A DNA stretch of 64,000 nt from Dioszegia crocea. Taxonomy: Eukaryota; Basidiomycota; Tremellomycetes; Tremellales; Bulleribasidiaceae. The stretch lies in NCBI GenBank assembly GCA_001600615.1, contig BCKK01000007.1, forward strand, positions 1-64,000. Direction: 5' to 3'. The position numbers and the translations under genes were made by a program. Each line of letters starts with the position of its first letter. Position 1 is the stretch's first letter. Positions 44,394 through 55,014 of this stretch are shown one piece after another. The notes under the pieces are model-generated. The model was not told where the DNA came from. It searched no databases and saw only the letters and a program-made list of their open reading frames with translations.

Positions 44394-45080
44394 ATGAGCC
44401 ACGCCAGTTACCCCGGCCCAGGTGGACCTCGCAATCCATACGATTACCCCAGGCAGAGAGATCCTCAATCAGCAAATACTCCTCAGCATACGGCGGACAC
44501 CTATAGGGGAGCCTATCAATACGCACTCAGTCCTCAGGATGACCTGACTCTTGCGCCGCTCTGGACTGGGGACAGCGGCGGAGGCAGCGCTTATCCGCCT
44601 GAGGGATCTTCCTCAGCACCAGCTCACTCCGGTGAACAATTCCTACAGTGGGATACCCCGATGACTATCGACAACGCCATGGATGTAGCTCCCGAGGGTG
44701 GCAAGAAGAACAATCGACGTCATGTTCGCGCCCTGCTGGAGAAACTCGCTGACAAAGTCATTTTTCACAAAGATACCTCAGAAACGTTGGGCAACGCTAG
44801 TGACATCAACACCGCGCTGATGGTGTCCATCCTCGAACAATACAAAGACGCAGATGCCACACTCGACAGATATGGTCATCCGACAGCAGACAGCTACTCT
44901 CTGCCGGAGCTCAAAGACCGATTCCTCGTGATATCAACCGCGCCACGAGTGTTTGCTGAGCCCGAAGGGTCGAAGCGTCTGCTCCTGGCTCAAGGTTACG
45001 CCAACGCTCGGGATATCCCTACATACGTGAGCATCTACGAGATAGAGGGCTCTCGTGAGCGCAGGCAGGGAAGGAAGTGA
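44394..45080 (+). CDS. Orphan protein, 228 aa
   Basis: An intronless frame, which is unusual in this window. The N-terminal 95 residues are Pro/Gly/Ser/Gln-rich (SYPGPGGPRNPYDYPRQRD). A basic stretch GGKKNNRRHVRALLEKLADK opens a mostly helical C-terminal half with ALMVSILEQYKDADATLDRY, SLPELKDRFLVIS and KRLLLAQGYANARDIPTY. I do not recognise a domain. The compositional split and the long upstream leader suggest a regulated, lineage-specific protein; function unknown. Confidence 0.6.
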   Translation: MSHASYPGPGGPRNPYDYPRQRDPQSANTPQHTADTYRGAYQYALSPQDDLTLAPLWTGDSGGGSAYPPEGSSSAPAHSGEQFLQWDTPMTIDNAMDVAPEGGKKNNRRHVRALLEKLADKVIFHKDTSETLGNASDINTALMVSILEQYKDADATLDRYGHPTADSYSLPELKDRFLVISTAPRVFAEPEGSKRLLLAQGYANARDIPTYVSIYEIEGSRERRQGRK

Positions 45081-45281
45081 TTCCCACGCGAGCCAGGTCC
45101 GAAGTGTTTGGGAAGGAGGATCGGGCTCAAGTGTAAGCCGGAACGAATGTGAAGGAGCAAACTCAGTCAGTGTACTCGGATACCAGAAGGCGCAAATACC
45201 CTCCGTTTCTGTTTGAGACAATGGGGACTGATTGTCATTCAGGTTCTCAAAGTACATGACAACGTCGTGATGCTATTATTA

Positions 45282-45430
45282 GTAGGTGTCAATTGTATGT
45301 CACAAAATGTCACACATTCCCGCCGGAAGCAAATCTACCACCCAAAATGCTAGGGGAACTAAGGCGCCTCATATGGGGTGCCTTAAGTCCCTTAGCAAGG
45401 CGTGTGACATGTCACACAATTGACACCCAC
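45282..45430. mobile_element. 149-bp MITE-like foldback with TA duplication
   Basis: The ends read gtaggtgtcaattgt (left) and, on the other strand, gtgggtgtcaattgt (right); similarity continues for about 30 bp with small gaps (tgtcacac on both sides). TA flanks both ends (45280-45281 and 45431-45432). The middle also pairs (ctaaggc... with gccttaag), so the whole unit can form a hairpin. It has no coding capacity. A Tc1/mariner-type non-autonomous element is the likely class. Confidence 0.75.
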
Positions 45431-45432
45431 TA

Positions 45433-45894
45433 TTGTACGATGAAATGTGTGTATATAACCAAACAGGGCCACTTCCGAGTGGTAGTTGGATCGAGGATTC
45501 GGCGATACATCTGCGCAAAGTCGCAAACATTTCAGTCATCCACTTATGTGGGAACGTGATCATGGAGAACACAGCTCGCCACACCTGCCAGATGTCGGCG
45601 CCACATACCGACGATCTGAAACTGCCACACTGGACGGAAGCAAATTTGGGTGGTGTTTCAGAAAGGGGCCAAAGTCAAAATCACACATTCAGAGACGCGT
45701 TCAGGCACTTCTCTCACACAACATACATATACATCCTTCCTATCCCCTTTCCTTGAGACTCTCCCTCTTCCAGTATAGGCAAGGACACTCAACCCGCCAC
45801 CCTCTCCACCAGGTCTTGCCCAGGCTTGACCTCCCTCACTCCCTCTCGAAATTCCCCGACCCCTTCACAACCCCATTCCTCCATATCATCCAAC
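45433..45894. other. Intergenic, promoter of the coiled-coil gene
   Basis: About 460 bp. It contains gtatataacc at about 45451-45460 and a pyrimidine-rich tract before the ATG. A frame at 45486-46079 is the wrong frame of the next gene plus leader. Confidence 0.4.
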
Positions 45895-48800
45895 ATGGCT
45901 GCCCTTGCCCCTCCTCTCCCAGTCCTATCTACCGACACTCCCGCCACTTCAGCTGCCTCCTCCACGCCACCTATCACAGAATTACCCTCTACCGAAAACC
46001 CCGCCGGTCCCTCCCAAGGCCCAAAGGACACCCCCGCCACCCCTACTACCCCGCCCGTGCCTTCCTCCGAGTCAAATGAAATCATGAGTGAGGGTCACTC
46101 AGACTGGGAGAAGGTGGAGAAGCCACAGCAGAGCCCACCGAAAGGTAAAGCGGTGAAACCTGCCAGTGCGAAAAAGGACGATAAGGAGGGTGGTAAAGAG
46201 GGTGGATTTAAGGGGAAAGTTGGGGAAGTCAAGAGGGTTCTCAAGAGTGGCATGTTTGGTCAGTCTCTTATGTACCTAGCTGAGCGCCTTATGATGCCTT
46301 GAGGATCCAGCTGACATACTTAGGAAGTTCACCTAAAGCTTCTCCAACTACCGCTACAACCACCAAACCTTATGTTCCCGCACGGGCCGCTGGGGTCCGA
46401 GCTTCCCTCGGTCCTCCTCGAAAAGCTGCTTTACCTCCTCCTCCCCCTGCAAAGTCTTCCACAACGACCACTGCTACTCGTGTCACTCCTACTACCTCCT
46501 CATCAGCCACTGTACCCAGACCCGCCGTTCCCTCTGCTCGATCAAGAGTGTCCACTCTCCTCAAACCCGCTTCTTCGGAGACCATCAAGCCCAACTCGGC
46601 TCTTGGTCGGGCTGGGTCCCTTTCTTCCCGACCCACTCCTGGTATGACATCTACTACCGGTGCTCGAGCCACCAAGCCTATCGTTGCGTCGGGTACCTCG
46701 TTCACCAGAGCCGGAGCCAGTCCTACAGGCAGCACCGGATCAGCTGCTACTGCTACTGCTGCAGCTCCAGGAGTCGCTCGGAAGCGCGTGTCGGCCGGGC
46801 CGATCAAAACCACTACCACTACCACCGCCAAGGCTCCAGCCCCTAGAGCGCCTATCACTGCGTCTACCAGTATCAAGCCGGCTGGGTCAAGGCAGGTCTC
46901 GGGTGGTCAGGCAGAGACACTGGCCAGTTTGGCCAAGGCAAAGGAGGAGAAAGAGGCGGCGGAGAAGGAGCTCGGGTCATTGAAGGTTAGCTAAATTCCT
47001 TTGCGTTTATTTAAAAGGCTCTGAAATAATGTAGTAGATCAAGGTTGATGAGCTGGAAGTTGCCCTTTCGGCAGCCAAGACTGCCTCAGATGAGAAGGCG
47101 GCGGAACAGACGAAAGAGAGGGCAGATCTGGAAAAGAGGTGAGCTAATTGGCCTATTATCATCATCACATGAACAAAGCTGACATTGAAAGCCACGCCTC
47201 AGCAATCGAAAAATTGCGAGTGGAATTTGCGTCAGAGCATGAAACGATGACCGACTCCGCCAGAGCAGAATCAGAAGCCAAGGTAAGTTGACTAGATCTT
47301 GACAATAGAAAGCGTCCAGCTGACAAGCTAGATTGCCGAACTCCAAGCTGTCCATGTCAGAGAACTCGCCGCTTCAGATGAACAGCGAGAAGCTCAGGCT
47401 CAGCAAGTCGAGCATCAAATTGCAGAGTAAGCTCCCGAGTGCATCTTCGAAGCAAGCGATCTCCTAAGCTGACGCTGCAGCCTCACCCAAGCTGTCCAAT
47501 CTGTTTCTCAACAACACACCGACGCTCTCACGCAACTCCAATTGGCCCAAGACAGACTCGCCGATACTACCGCTGCTCACCTTGAGACTCAAGAGCAGGT
47601 CGGGGCTCTCCAGCGACAATTGGACCAACTCAACCAGGATCGACAAGCGCACGAGGCGGATATGTCGGCCTTGTCGAGTCGTCTGGATGATGTGGTCAAG
47701 GAGAAGGAAGGGCTAGAGCGGGAAATCAAGGATGGGAATGATGAGGCTGAGCGGTCGATGGTTGATCTGGGAGGTATGAAGGGTCGGGTTGAGGAGTTAG
47801 AGGAAGAGATCGAGGGGTTGAAGGGGATTTTGGCGGGTAAAGAGGCGGAGGTTGAGAAGGTCCGTGAGAGTATGGCTGGGGAGATTGAAGTGAGTTGAAA
47901 ATACCTTTTCCTTGGTAAAGAAGGACATTAGCTCATATGACTCAGGCTGTGCGCATTGAGCTGGACGAATCCAAGGGGAAGATCGCAGGCTTAGCTTTGG
48001 CTTTGTCAAAGAGCGAAGAAGCTGCCGAGGCGCAAGAAGCCGAAATCAAAGTAAGCTCATCAATAAGGTCCGATGATCGACAACCAGCTAACATACTTCA
48101 GGCCATTACGGACGAGCGAGATTCCCTCCTTCAACAAATCAAGACTCTGACTGGCTCGACAGCAGAGCACGATGCCGAAGTCCGACGACTTAAAGTGGAG
48201 CTGGAAGATGCCGAGACGGAGCATGTCAAGCTTAGCCAGACGGTCTTGGACAGTACTGCCAGGGTTGAAACTTTGGAGGCTGCGTTGTCTGCGGTGGAGG
48301 CGAAAGCTGAGGCTTTGGAAGGTAACGTGGCTGAGGCGGAGGAGAAAGTGAGGGGTACAGAGGGTAGGCTTGAGGAAATTGAAGTTGGGCAGAAGGGGTT
48401 CCAGGAGGAGAAAGAGATATTGACTGAGGTCAGTTTAAGTTTGCACGTCGTGCATAGCAAGAAGCTGACCGTCATAGCGGATCCACATGTTGGAGAGTGA
48501 GATTGAGCTCATGGAAGGCGAACACAAAGCGGCATATGCCTCATTGGAAGATGCCAAAGTAAGTTCTGCAACATGTATCGGCGCACAATAAGCAAAGCTG
48601 ACCCAACAGTCCAAAGCAACCTCACACCACGCCATCGAACTCTCCGCTATCCGTTCACAACTCGTCGGCACCCATTCTCAACTCCAAGAAGCCCACTCTG
48701 CCGAGCTAGAATCTACAGCTGCGAACCATGCAGCCTACCTCTCCTCTTTATCCTCTGATCACGCGACGGAGATGGGCGAGTTGAAGATGATGCTGAAGAA

Positions 48801-50047
48801 ATTGGAAGAAGAGTCGAGCGGTTTAAGGCAGGCTGAAGGGATAAGGGCTATGGAGGTTGATGGGCTTGTGGGCAAGTTGGAGAGGGCAGAGGAGGAATTG
48901 GAGGGGTTGAAGGTTGAGCTCGAGGGGAAAAGGGGCGGGGATAGGGAAGTGGAGGAGAAGTTGGAAGGCGCGTTGAAGGAGTTGGCGGGTGTTAGAGATG
49001 AGTTGGAGGGGACTAAAGAGGTACGTTTATCAGCTGGATTGGACCAGGTATCTCTACGCGAGAGTGACTGAAACACAGCTGATATTTGCAGGTTTTGGAA
49101 ATGAACAAATCTCACTTCCAACTCTCTCTAGAGGAAATGCAAGGGCAGCATACTCGGGAACTACACGAGAGTGCGGCAGGTCGGGCGGAGGAGGAGACTA
49201 AGCGCGAGGCTGGACTAAAAGCCGCGAAAGCGGAGAAAGAGGAGATGTTGGCCGAAGTTGAGAAATTGAAGAAGGAGTTGAAGGTCAGTTGCTGTCCTTC
49301 TTTTCCGTGTAATGGTAGATTGAAATAAGCTGATTTAGCAGGATAATAAAGTGAGAGAGGTTATTGTGCAGGCTAAAGCGCTGGAAGGGATGGTCAGTCA
49401 GAAAGAGGTCGATGTGAAGATTGAGCATTTGACGGCGGAACATCAAGAAGAGGTGTCAAGGCTTGAAGCGTGAGCTACCAGGTCCTCAGCCGTATTGGTA
49501 ACACAATCCTAGGGGATACCTAGCTGACATTGATAGCTGGGTCGAACAACTCCAATCCCAAATCACAGCTAGTGCCAAAGCCACCCCTGCCACCTCCACT
49601 CTTCCCAAAGTCCTCGATCCCATCATCCCTTCCCACCCCTCCTCAACTGTCGAAATCTCCAGCCCAGCCAGAGGATCGACATTCCAAGCTCCCGAAACTC
49701 TCTCGCCTAAACGACCCATCGTTCCCGTTGCCCATATCGCCAGTCCTACCCCTGCGTCAGGCTCTACCGGCATGAAGGCAGATTTGACTCCTTCCAAAAT
49801 CCCCATTCCTGCTTCGCCCCTCGTAAGCACTGCCGAGAAGGCGCCAGTGGGGGTTGTTATGGTGGATAGTGATGAGGAGCAGGAGCCGCGGCTCGCTGCT
49901 GCTGGGAATGCGTCAGGGAGGATTGTTATGGAGGACAGTGAGGAGGAAGATATGGATGTTGAGGGAGAAGGCGATAGTGCTTTGCTGTCGAGTGTGGATA
50001 GTTTGGGAGGGGATGCTGTTCCCCTTGTGGCTACTGCGGCTGTCTAG
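45895..50047 (+). CDS. Large coiled-coil protein, roughly 1100-1200 aa
   Basis: About a dozen exons joined by short introns in a consistent frame. The N-terminal 120 residues are Pro/Thr/Ser-rich with a SDWEKVEK patch and then basic (KGKAVKPASAKKDDKEGG). A second low-complexity basic region, rich in Thr/Ala/Ser/Pro/Arg, follows (RAGSLSSRPTPGMTS). From about residue 350 to 950 the protein is an almost unbroken coiled coil (for example EEEIEGLKGILAGKEAEVEK and RRLKVELEDAETEHVKLSQT). The C-terminus is Ser/Pro-rich, with acidic VVMVDSDEEQE and IVMEDSEEEDMD. A basic Ser/Pro head before a long coiled coil is common in microtubule- or cortex-associated proteins such as the CLIP or EEA1-like kinds, but no CAP-Gly or FYVE domain is seen, so no name is given. 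Confidence 0.75.
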
Positions 50048-50478
50048 AGTGGTGAGTTCAGCTAGACCTCCGCCATCGCTGGCCTTGTGAGAGACTAGCT
50101 GATGATCTCTAGGCGATGCCGAGGAATTGGACGCGGGAGGGAAAATGTCGAGCGGTAGAAATTCAGTGTCAACCTTAATTTGAGGGATGGGTGTGGGTAG
50201 ATTTTCTGCATGAGTTCGTCCATAGACGCGTTATTTGTCACTTTGTATATAGCATGGGATATCGTATCGAATGTACCGATCTAGATGATCACTACTGTCA
50301 TGGTATTAGGACAATGTTGATTCGATCCGTTTGGCTGGTACAGTCGTAAAATATAGCTACATCCGTTGTTACAGACCTGATACAGACCCTATCCTTATCC
50401 TGTGTCGCCAGCATCTTCGTTCGTATGTCCATAATCAGGGCGTGAAAGCTTGCACAGCTGCAAGACCGCTGGTTGTCC
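50048..50478. other. Convergent 3' spacer
   Basis: About 430 bp between the coiled-coil gene (+) and the Mpv17 gene (-). A possible 3' UTR intron (gtgagt at 50052 to an AG near 50112) follows the coiled-coil stop. No other gene seen. Confidence 0.4.
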
Positions 50479-51788
50479 TTATCCGCCTTTGCTGAAAGAA
50501 AAGTCAGCACAACGTCAATTTTACAATGGAAACCGAGTATGGAGAGGTGATTGAGGAGGTAGGTAAGGCGTGGGGGTTACAAGAGGTAAACTGTATCCAC
50601 TCACCTGTTGTTCAATAGAGACAAAAACACCGTCCAAGCTATCCCACAAGTCGATTGGAATGGGACTCGGTAAGCCAATGGCATGAGTTTGAAATTTATC
50701 GTTTGGATTAAGGGCCAGACTTTCCAATTGGCGATTAGGGCGGCTGGGGGATTAGCACAGGCTCAGAGCTATTCTTGTAGAGGGGGTCGATGATGGGTCA
50801 CTGGAGAGGATAAAAGGGGGTTGGACTTACGGAAGAACATCTAGGCAATGTCAGCTAGTTCCCGCTGAATCGTGGCAATGGTGGGTCGAAGAGAACAACT
50901 TACTCCTGAGAATTTGTCCTTGATCTGATCCAGAGTTTTACCCTCCATCAAGCCCATGGAAGAGACGAATAGCACCATCTACACTTGATCAGCCCATCAT
51001 CCGTAGGTCCATCTCGGTTGGAATTCCCCGCCAATCTCTCGGTGCGGGAAGAGGAGTGCGGAGGGTGGGGCAGCATGTGTAAGACAGGAATGAGGAAAGA
51101 GAAAAGAAGACATACACCAGTAGGAGCCCTACATATCAGCCGTTATCACCCTCGCAAGAAGGTATGGCAATACTCACATAAAAGCCTGATCTGCCAATAC
51201 CCGCTTGGCAAGTTGAATCCCATTTCCTGGCTTGCCCATCCGCATCGGTATCCTCCTCTCTAGCACATGCATCCAGCGGCCTGATTGAGTCAGCTTATGG
51301 TTCTACTCGAGGAGTCGGGATGGATCAAACTTACCAATGATGGGTCCCATACCTATTCCAAAAGCGGCAAAGCGGAGAGTCCGGAGTGGGTCATAGCTCG
51401 GTATCGCGTCTCCTGACTTGGGATCGTAGAGCTGATGGCATTTTAGCAAGAAGGCCTCATCGGCTTCTCAGCCGTTAGAGGCATCCTAAAAGAGTGAGCA
51501 ACACATACATATGCTTCGGAAGATTGGGCCTGTCCTTATCAGCTTCAGATCACAACAGCTTGATTGCTCTAATTCGAACCCTCAGACCGGCTGCACAAGT
51601 CCACCTAGCCGTTTGACGATCTCAAGACACGATTCCACTTCACAGCCCTGCATATCTGGAGAGCAACTCACACATAGATCAGCAATCGAATTCAAGATAC
51701 CGTTTGTTATCATCAATGTCGGGATCGGTCTCTTATCGAATGACTCATTGTAGAGTTTCGCAAAGCGGCCAAGGAGTACTTTTGCCAT
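50479..51788 (-). CDS. SYM1: Mpv17/PMP22-family membrane protein (Sym1-like)
   Basis: Nine exons: 51672-51788, 51509-51529, 51335-51431, 51178-51280, 51116-51128, 50904-50978, 50831-50840, 50605-50743 and 50479-50491. They sum to 588 nt, 195 aa, the family size. The joined protein reads YDPLRTLRFAAFGIGMGPII, then GRWMHVLE, LADQAFMAPTGMVLF and FFPALIANWKVWPLIQTINF, then KLMPLAYRVPFQS. ANWKVWP...NF...P...R is the Mpv17 signature. The family forms mitochondrial or peroxisomal membrane channels or carriers; yeast Sym1 is in the mitochondrial inner membrane. Four exons are 10 to 21 nt long. I give the symbol as the closest named relative; peroxisomal paralogues cannot be excluded. Confidence 0.88.
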
Positions 51789-53470
51789 CGTCGGATAGTA
51801 CTTAGGGTCCCTGGGTAGCGATGAGAGAGGTGAGAGCCGAGAAAATCAAGTACAATGTGGAGACAATTGGAAGATGATGAAGGGGTGGATAGATATTAAC
51901 CTTTTTGGAGCTCGGGTCCAGTTACGTCACACCGTGCCTGACACCTACCGCGACTGACTTTGCTGGAGCCTGAGGCTGGACAGCATCTGCTCCGAGGAGA
52001 CCTGGCGGTGATACATGCTCGCGCAGGCAAGCTGACCCATCGCGAATGTGATCACAACTGAGAGAGACGTCGAGAGACGGCCTGATCTTTGTATAGTCAA
52101 GCGGACGATCCGCATCGTAGGACTGACTTCACCTTGCCACATCTCAGACTACAAAACATTGGATTTCTCCGCCTCTCTAGGGCCCGAATTCGTGATTCCG
52201 GGGGCGCGGTGTTGTTGGATTGTTGGGATTTGTCGAGTTGTATTTCCACGGTCGTTACTAAGTTGAGACCCGTTATTGTCGGTATCGTTTGAAACCGTAG
52301 TCGGAGTTGTATTAACACCTTCGCAGGCCAAGTGAATGGTAGACGTATTTGTTGACCGAGTCCTTTTGCGTCGTTTGCCACTGTTGAACCTCTTACCTGG
52401 CGCTCAAGTACAATGTCACTGCAGTACTAGCGACTGGGCGATAAGACATGGGGAGGCCTAATCGGTTGTCGGTTTGAAATTCACTCAGGCTTCACTTTTG
52501 TCATGGGGTAACCATACGAACGACTAATCGCTTAGACGCATGACGTTTGCTTAGTAAAGCCGACCTTTCGAGAGTTTTAATACTAACCCAGCATAGATAG
52601 AAGGTATAGACGGGGTGGCTAAACGCGACTTGCGGACATCCGAAACGCCGCCAGTGTGGCGGAAGGGACACGGGCCGGAACTCCGCGTCCGCTTCCGTCG
52701 GAACCGAGCGCCGATTTGGCTGGGACCGAGCCCGAAGGCCGAGGTGAACACCGAATAAGGACCGCAATCCGCTTACGTACGCAACTTCCACCTCAGCGGC
52801 GGAGAGTGGCGAAACCGAGGGTGTCTCATATAGGTCTCACCTAGCATCAGGCCCTTTTTGCGTACTGCCGCACCATGTCTATACCTTGTATTCAGGAATA
52901 TCGGAGTGAGAACCGAGCGTGCACGATCAGGTATCAAAAGGAAATACCCTTTGCTCCCCCAATGGTGCTTGGAGGAGAACCGATATGACCCCCGATGGAC
53001 CGGGCAGCCGCAGGGCGCAAGATGCCGCAAGCGACACTATACAAGCAGACCCCCTATGACCGAGATTTTGAGTGAATTGAACCCATGACCATCTCGTCTC
53101 CAACTTCTTCATACTTCACGATGATGTCCCCAACACCAACCCTCCATATGAAGTCGTTGAGACGTCGTGTTGGTTTTTCGAAGGCCAGGCCCTATATATA
53201 CCCTTTGAGAAATTATTCAGTGCCTGACTGACCTTTTCTTGCTCTACTGAAGTACATCTCTGATTGTGAGCTTAAGCATAGAGGCGAGCATGCTGTGTGC
53301 TGTCCGACAATGGACATAGACCGAGCGAGGGCCTGGTCATGCAAACCCACAGATCGTCGCTTTACCCTTCACCTGGCTATTTCTGGGTATGCAGCCATAC
53401 TACTCATCCCTGATCGTTCATCGGTGTTCATCTAGAGAACCCCAGTACCGGAGAACAAACCATACAAGGG
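51789..53470. other. Gene-poor tract of 1.7 kb
   Basis: No frame here has a motif or a convincing spliced reading. The left part has A/T-rich and palindromic bits; 52640-52820 is markedly C/G-rich (cgccgcc, ccgagcc). A TATA-like ctatatatacc is at about 53191-53201. This tract and the decayed gene to its right may be remains of older sequence. Confidence 0.45.
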
Positions 53471-54807
53471 TCGATGATAGCTTCAGGAGTCAATTTGCCA
53501 CCCAACAGAGGATTGTTAATGGGCGGAGTAAATGACACATCACGAGCGCTTGGCCCAGCCAGCCATGCTCCGATCAGCAGTGATGTTGGACCTGTCTATA
53601 TACACCTCCTGTATACCTACATCTTAGACCAGTCAGAGAGCTCCGCCGGCTCCTGCGCATATAACGGTGCTATTTCCCAACGGGAAAATCCCGATCGAGA
53701 CGCGCAAATCTGGCGGCTCTGGCGCAATCAGCCGAATTGTAGGTCTCCCTCCCTTCCTGATCTACTTCTGTTGTTTCTATGCTCGAGGATATATTGGAGA
53801 TCTATCAATCAGAAAGAGTGATGCTGATCCTGTGGCTTTGATGGATGGATCTGCTCAGTGGGGAAATGCTCGGAAGGACGAGCTTATCGATCTGAAGCTG
53901 AATGGGGCGATATCGCCCCGTCTTTTCTCAGTATCCCTCGATTCCTCTTGGTTGGTATATACGCAACTCACCTTCTATATTCCATTTCCTCTTTGCGATC
54001 GATCTGCGGAATCAGAGACTCTCCATCTATCCCATCCTCTCCTTCATTCCTGCGGGCTCTTGGAATACTGTAGAATTCCCCATCTGCCCTATTCATTCCC
54101 CAAACTCAGCTTCGTCTCACGAGCCAAACTCTTATTGCGAGAGCGTTGCACAATGTGAGCGTGCTGACACCGCAGATATCTTGGCCCGCAACGGAACATC
54201 GTTCCACGGTTCTTATTCCTACTCCCCTATGGCGCCGTGGTGATTGCATCTCCCGCTGCCAACACTTCACTCGGCATCTATCTCACCCCACACTGTTGCG
54301 CCGCGCTTCTTCCATCCGACTCTTTCCCAACCCATCACCTCGGAAATCTCATCGCTTTACGGGACCATTCCTTTCGGCTACATTTCCGGTGATTCCAGCC
54401 GCTACGACAGTCGATGGGTACACTGCTCGATTGAAAGATTTGTTGGGGTGTTTGAAGGATAAGCGAATCGAGCTCGAAGAGGGGTGTTTGGGAAAGGAGG
54501 AGATGGTGGGTTTGATGCGGACGTTGGGACCTGGTAGGGACCTGGTAGGCCAGCGTCAGGGTATGATTTGCCGAGTGAGATGGTGGATGGGAAGATGTTG
54601 ATGGGTGATCGCGGCGAATATTGGGGCGTATTGGTTCGGGAGAATATGGCGAGCGCTGCGGCGAGTTGTCTTCAAGAGGTGTTTGGTGGTGTTACCCGGA
54701 ATGACGATGGGACGAGGCGCGTGGGTGACGATGGGTGCGAGCTTGTGAGCTGGAAGTTGGGCTCCTTGCGCGTGAAGCGGAGGGGGTCTGAAGGAGAGAT
54801 CCTGTAA
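53471..54807 (+). pseudogene. Probable decayed protein-coding gene
   Basis: Open frames jump between registers across this stretch. The best coding section is 54380-54537 (VDGYTARLKDLLGCLKDKR, then EEMVGLMRTLGPG) and, in another register, 54560-54807 (YDLPSEMVDGKMLMGDRGEY, then WGVLVRENMASAAASCLQEV). Between them gggacctggta is present twice in tandem (54527-54548). A single copy would put the two halves in one frame, so the 11-bp duplication looks like a frameshifting mutation. The upstream part (53667-54158) shows hydrophobic segments but no consistent frame. I do not recognise the family. A 26-nt intron at the duplication could also explain it but would be shorter than any other here. Confidence 0.5.
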
Positions 54808-55014
54808 GGTGAGTCGCAGAGTCCCTTTATCAGCTAAATTCGCCCTACCCCGTATGGTTCATCCGCCTTCTATGACTATCATATGCATGCTTGCTCAAAC
54901 CAATGCTATCTATCCGACTGACGGACTTAAGATTTGCTCCACCTGAATCATCGCGTTATGCAGCTGACCGACCTGAAGAGTACGCAGACTGATGTATGTC
55001 ATTCTGAATAAATG

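Noticed and set aside
46370..46876. Val/Ala-rich minus-strand frame of 168 codons
   Set aside because: It is the complement of the Thr/Ala/Pro-rich coding region of the coiled-coil protein.
51560..51580. tRNA B-box-like string (gattcgaac type, minus strand)
   Set aside because: No matching A box or cloverleaf around it; it lies in an Mpv17 intron. I found no tRNA gene in the window.
52501..53112. Several 60-96 codon frames in the C/G-rich tract
   Set aside because: Frames overlap on both strands, with no motif and no splice pattern.
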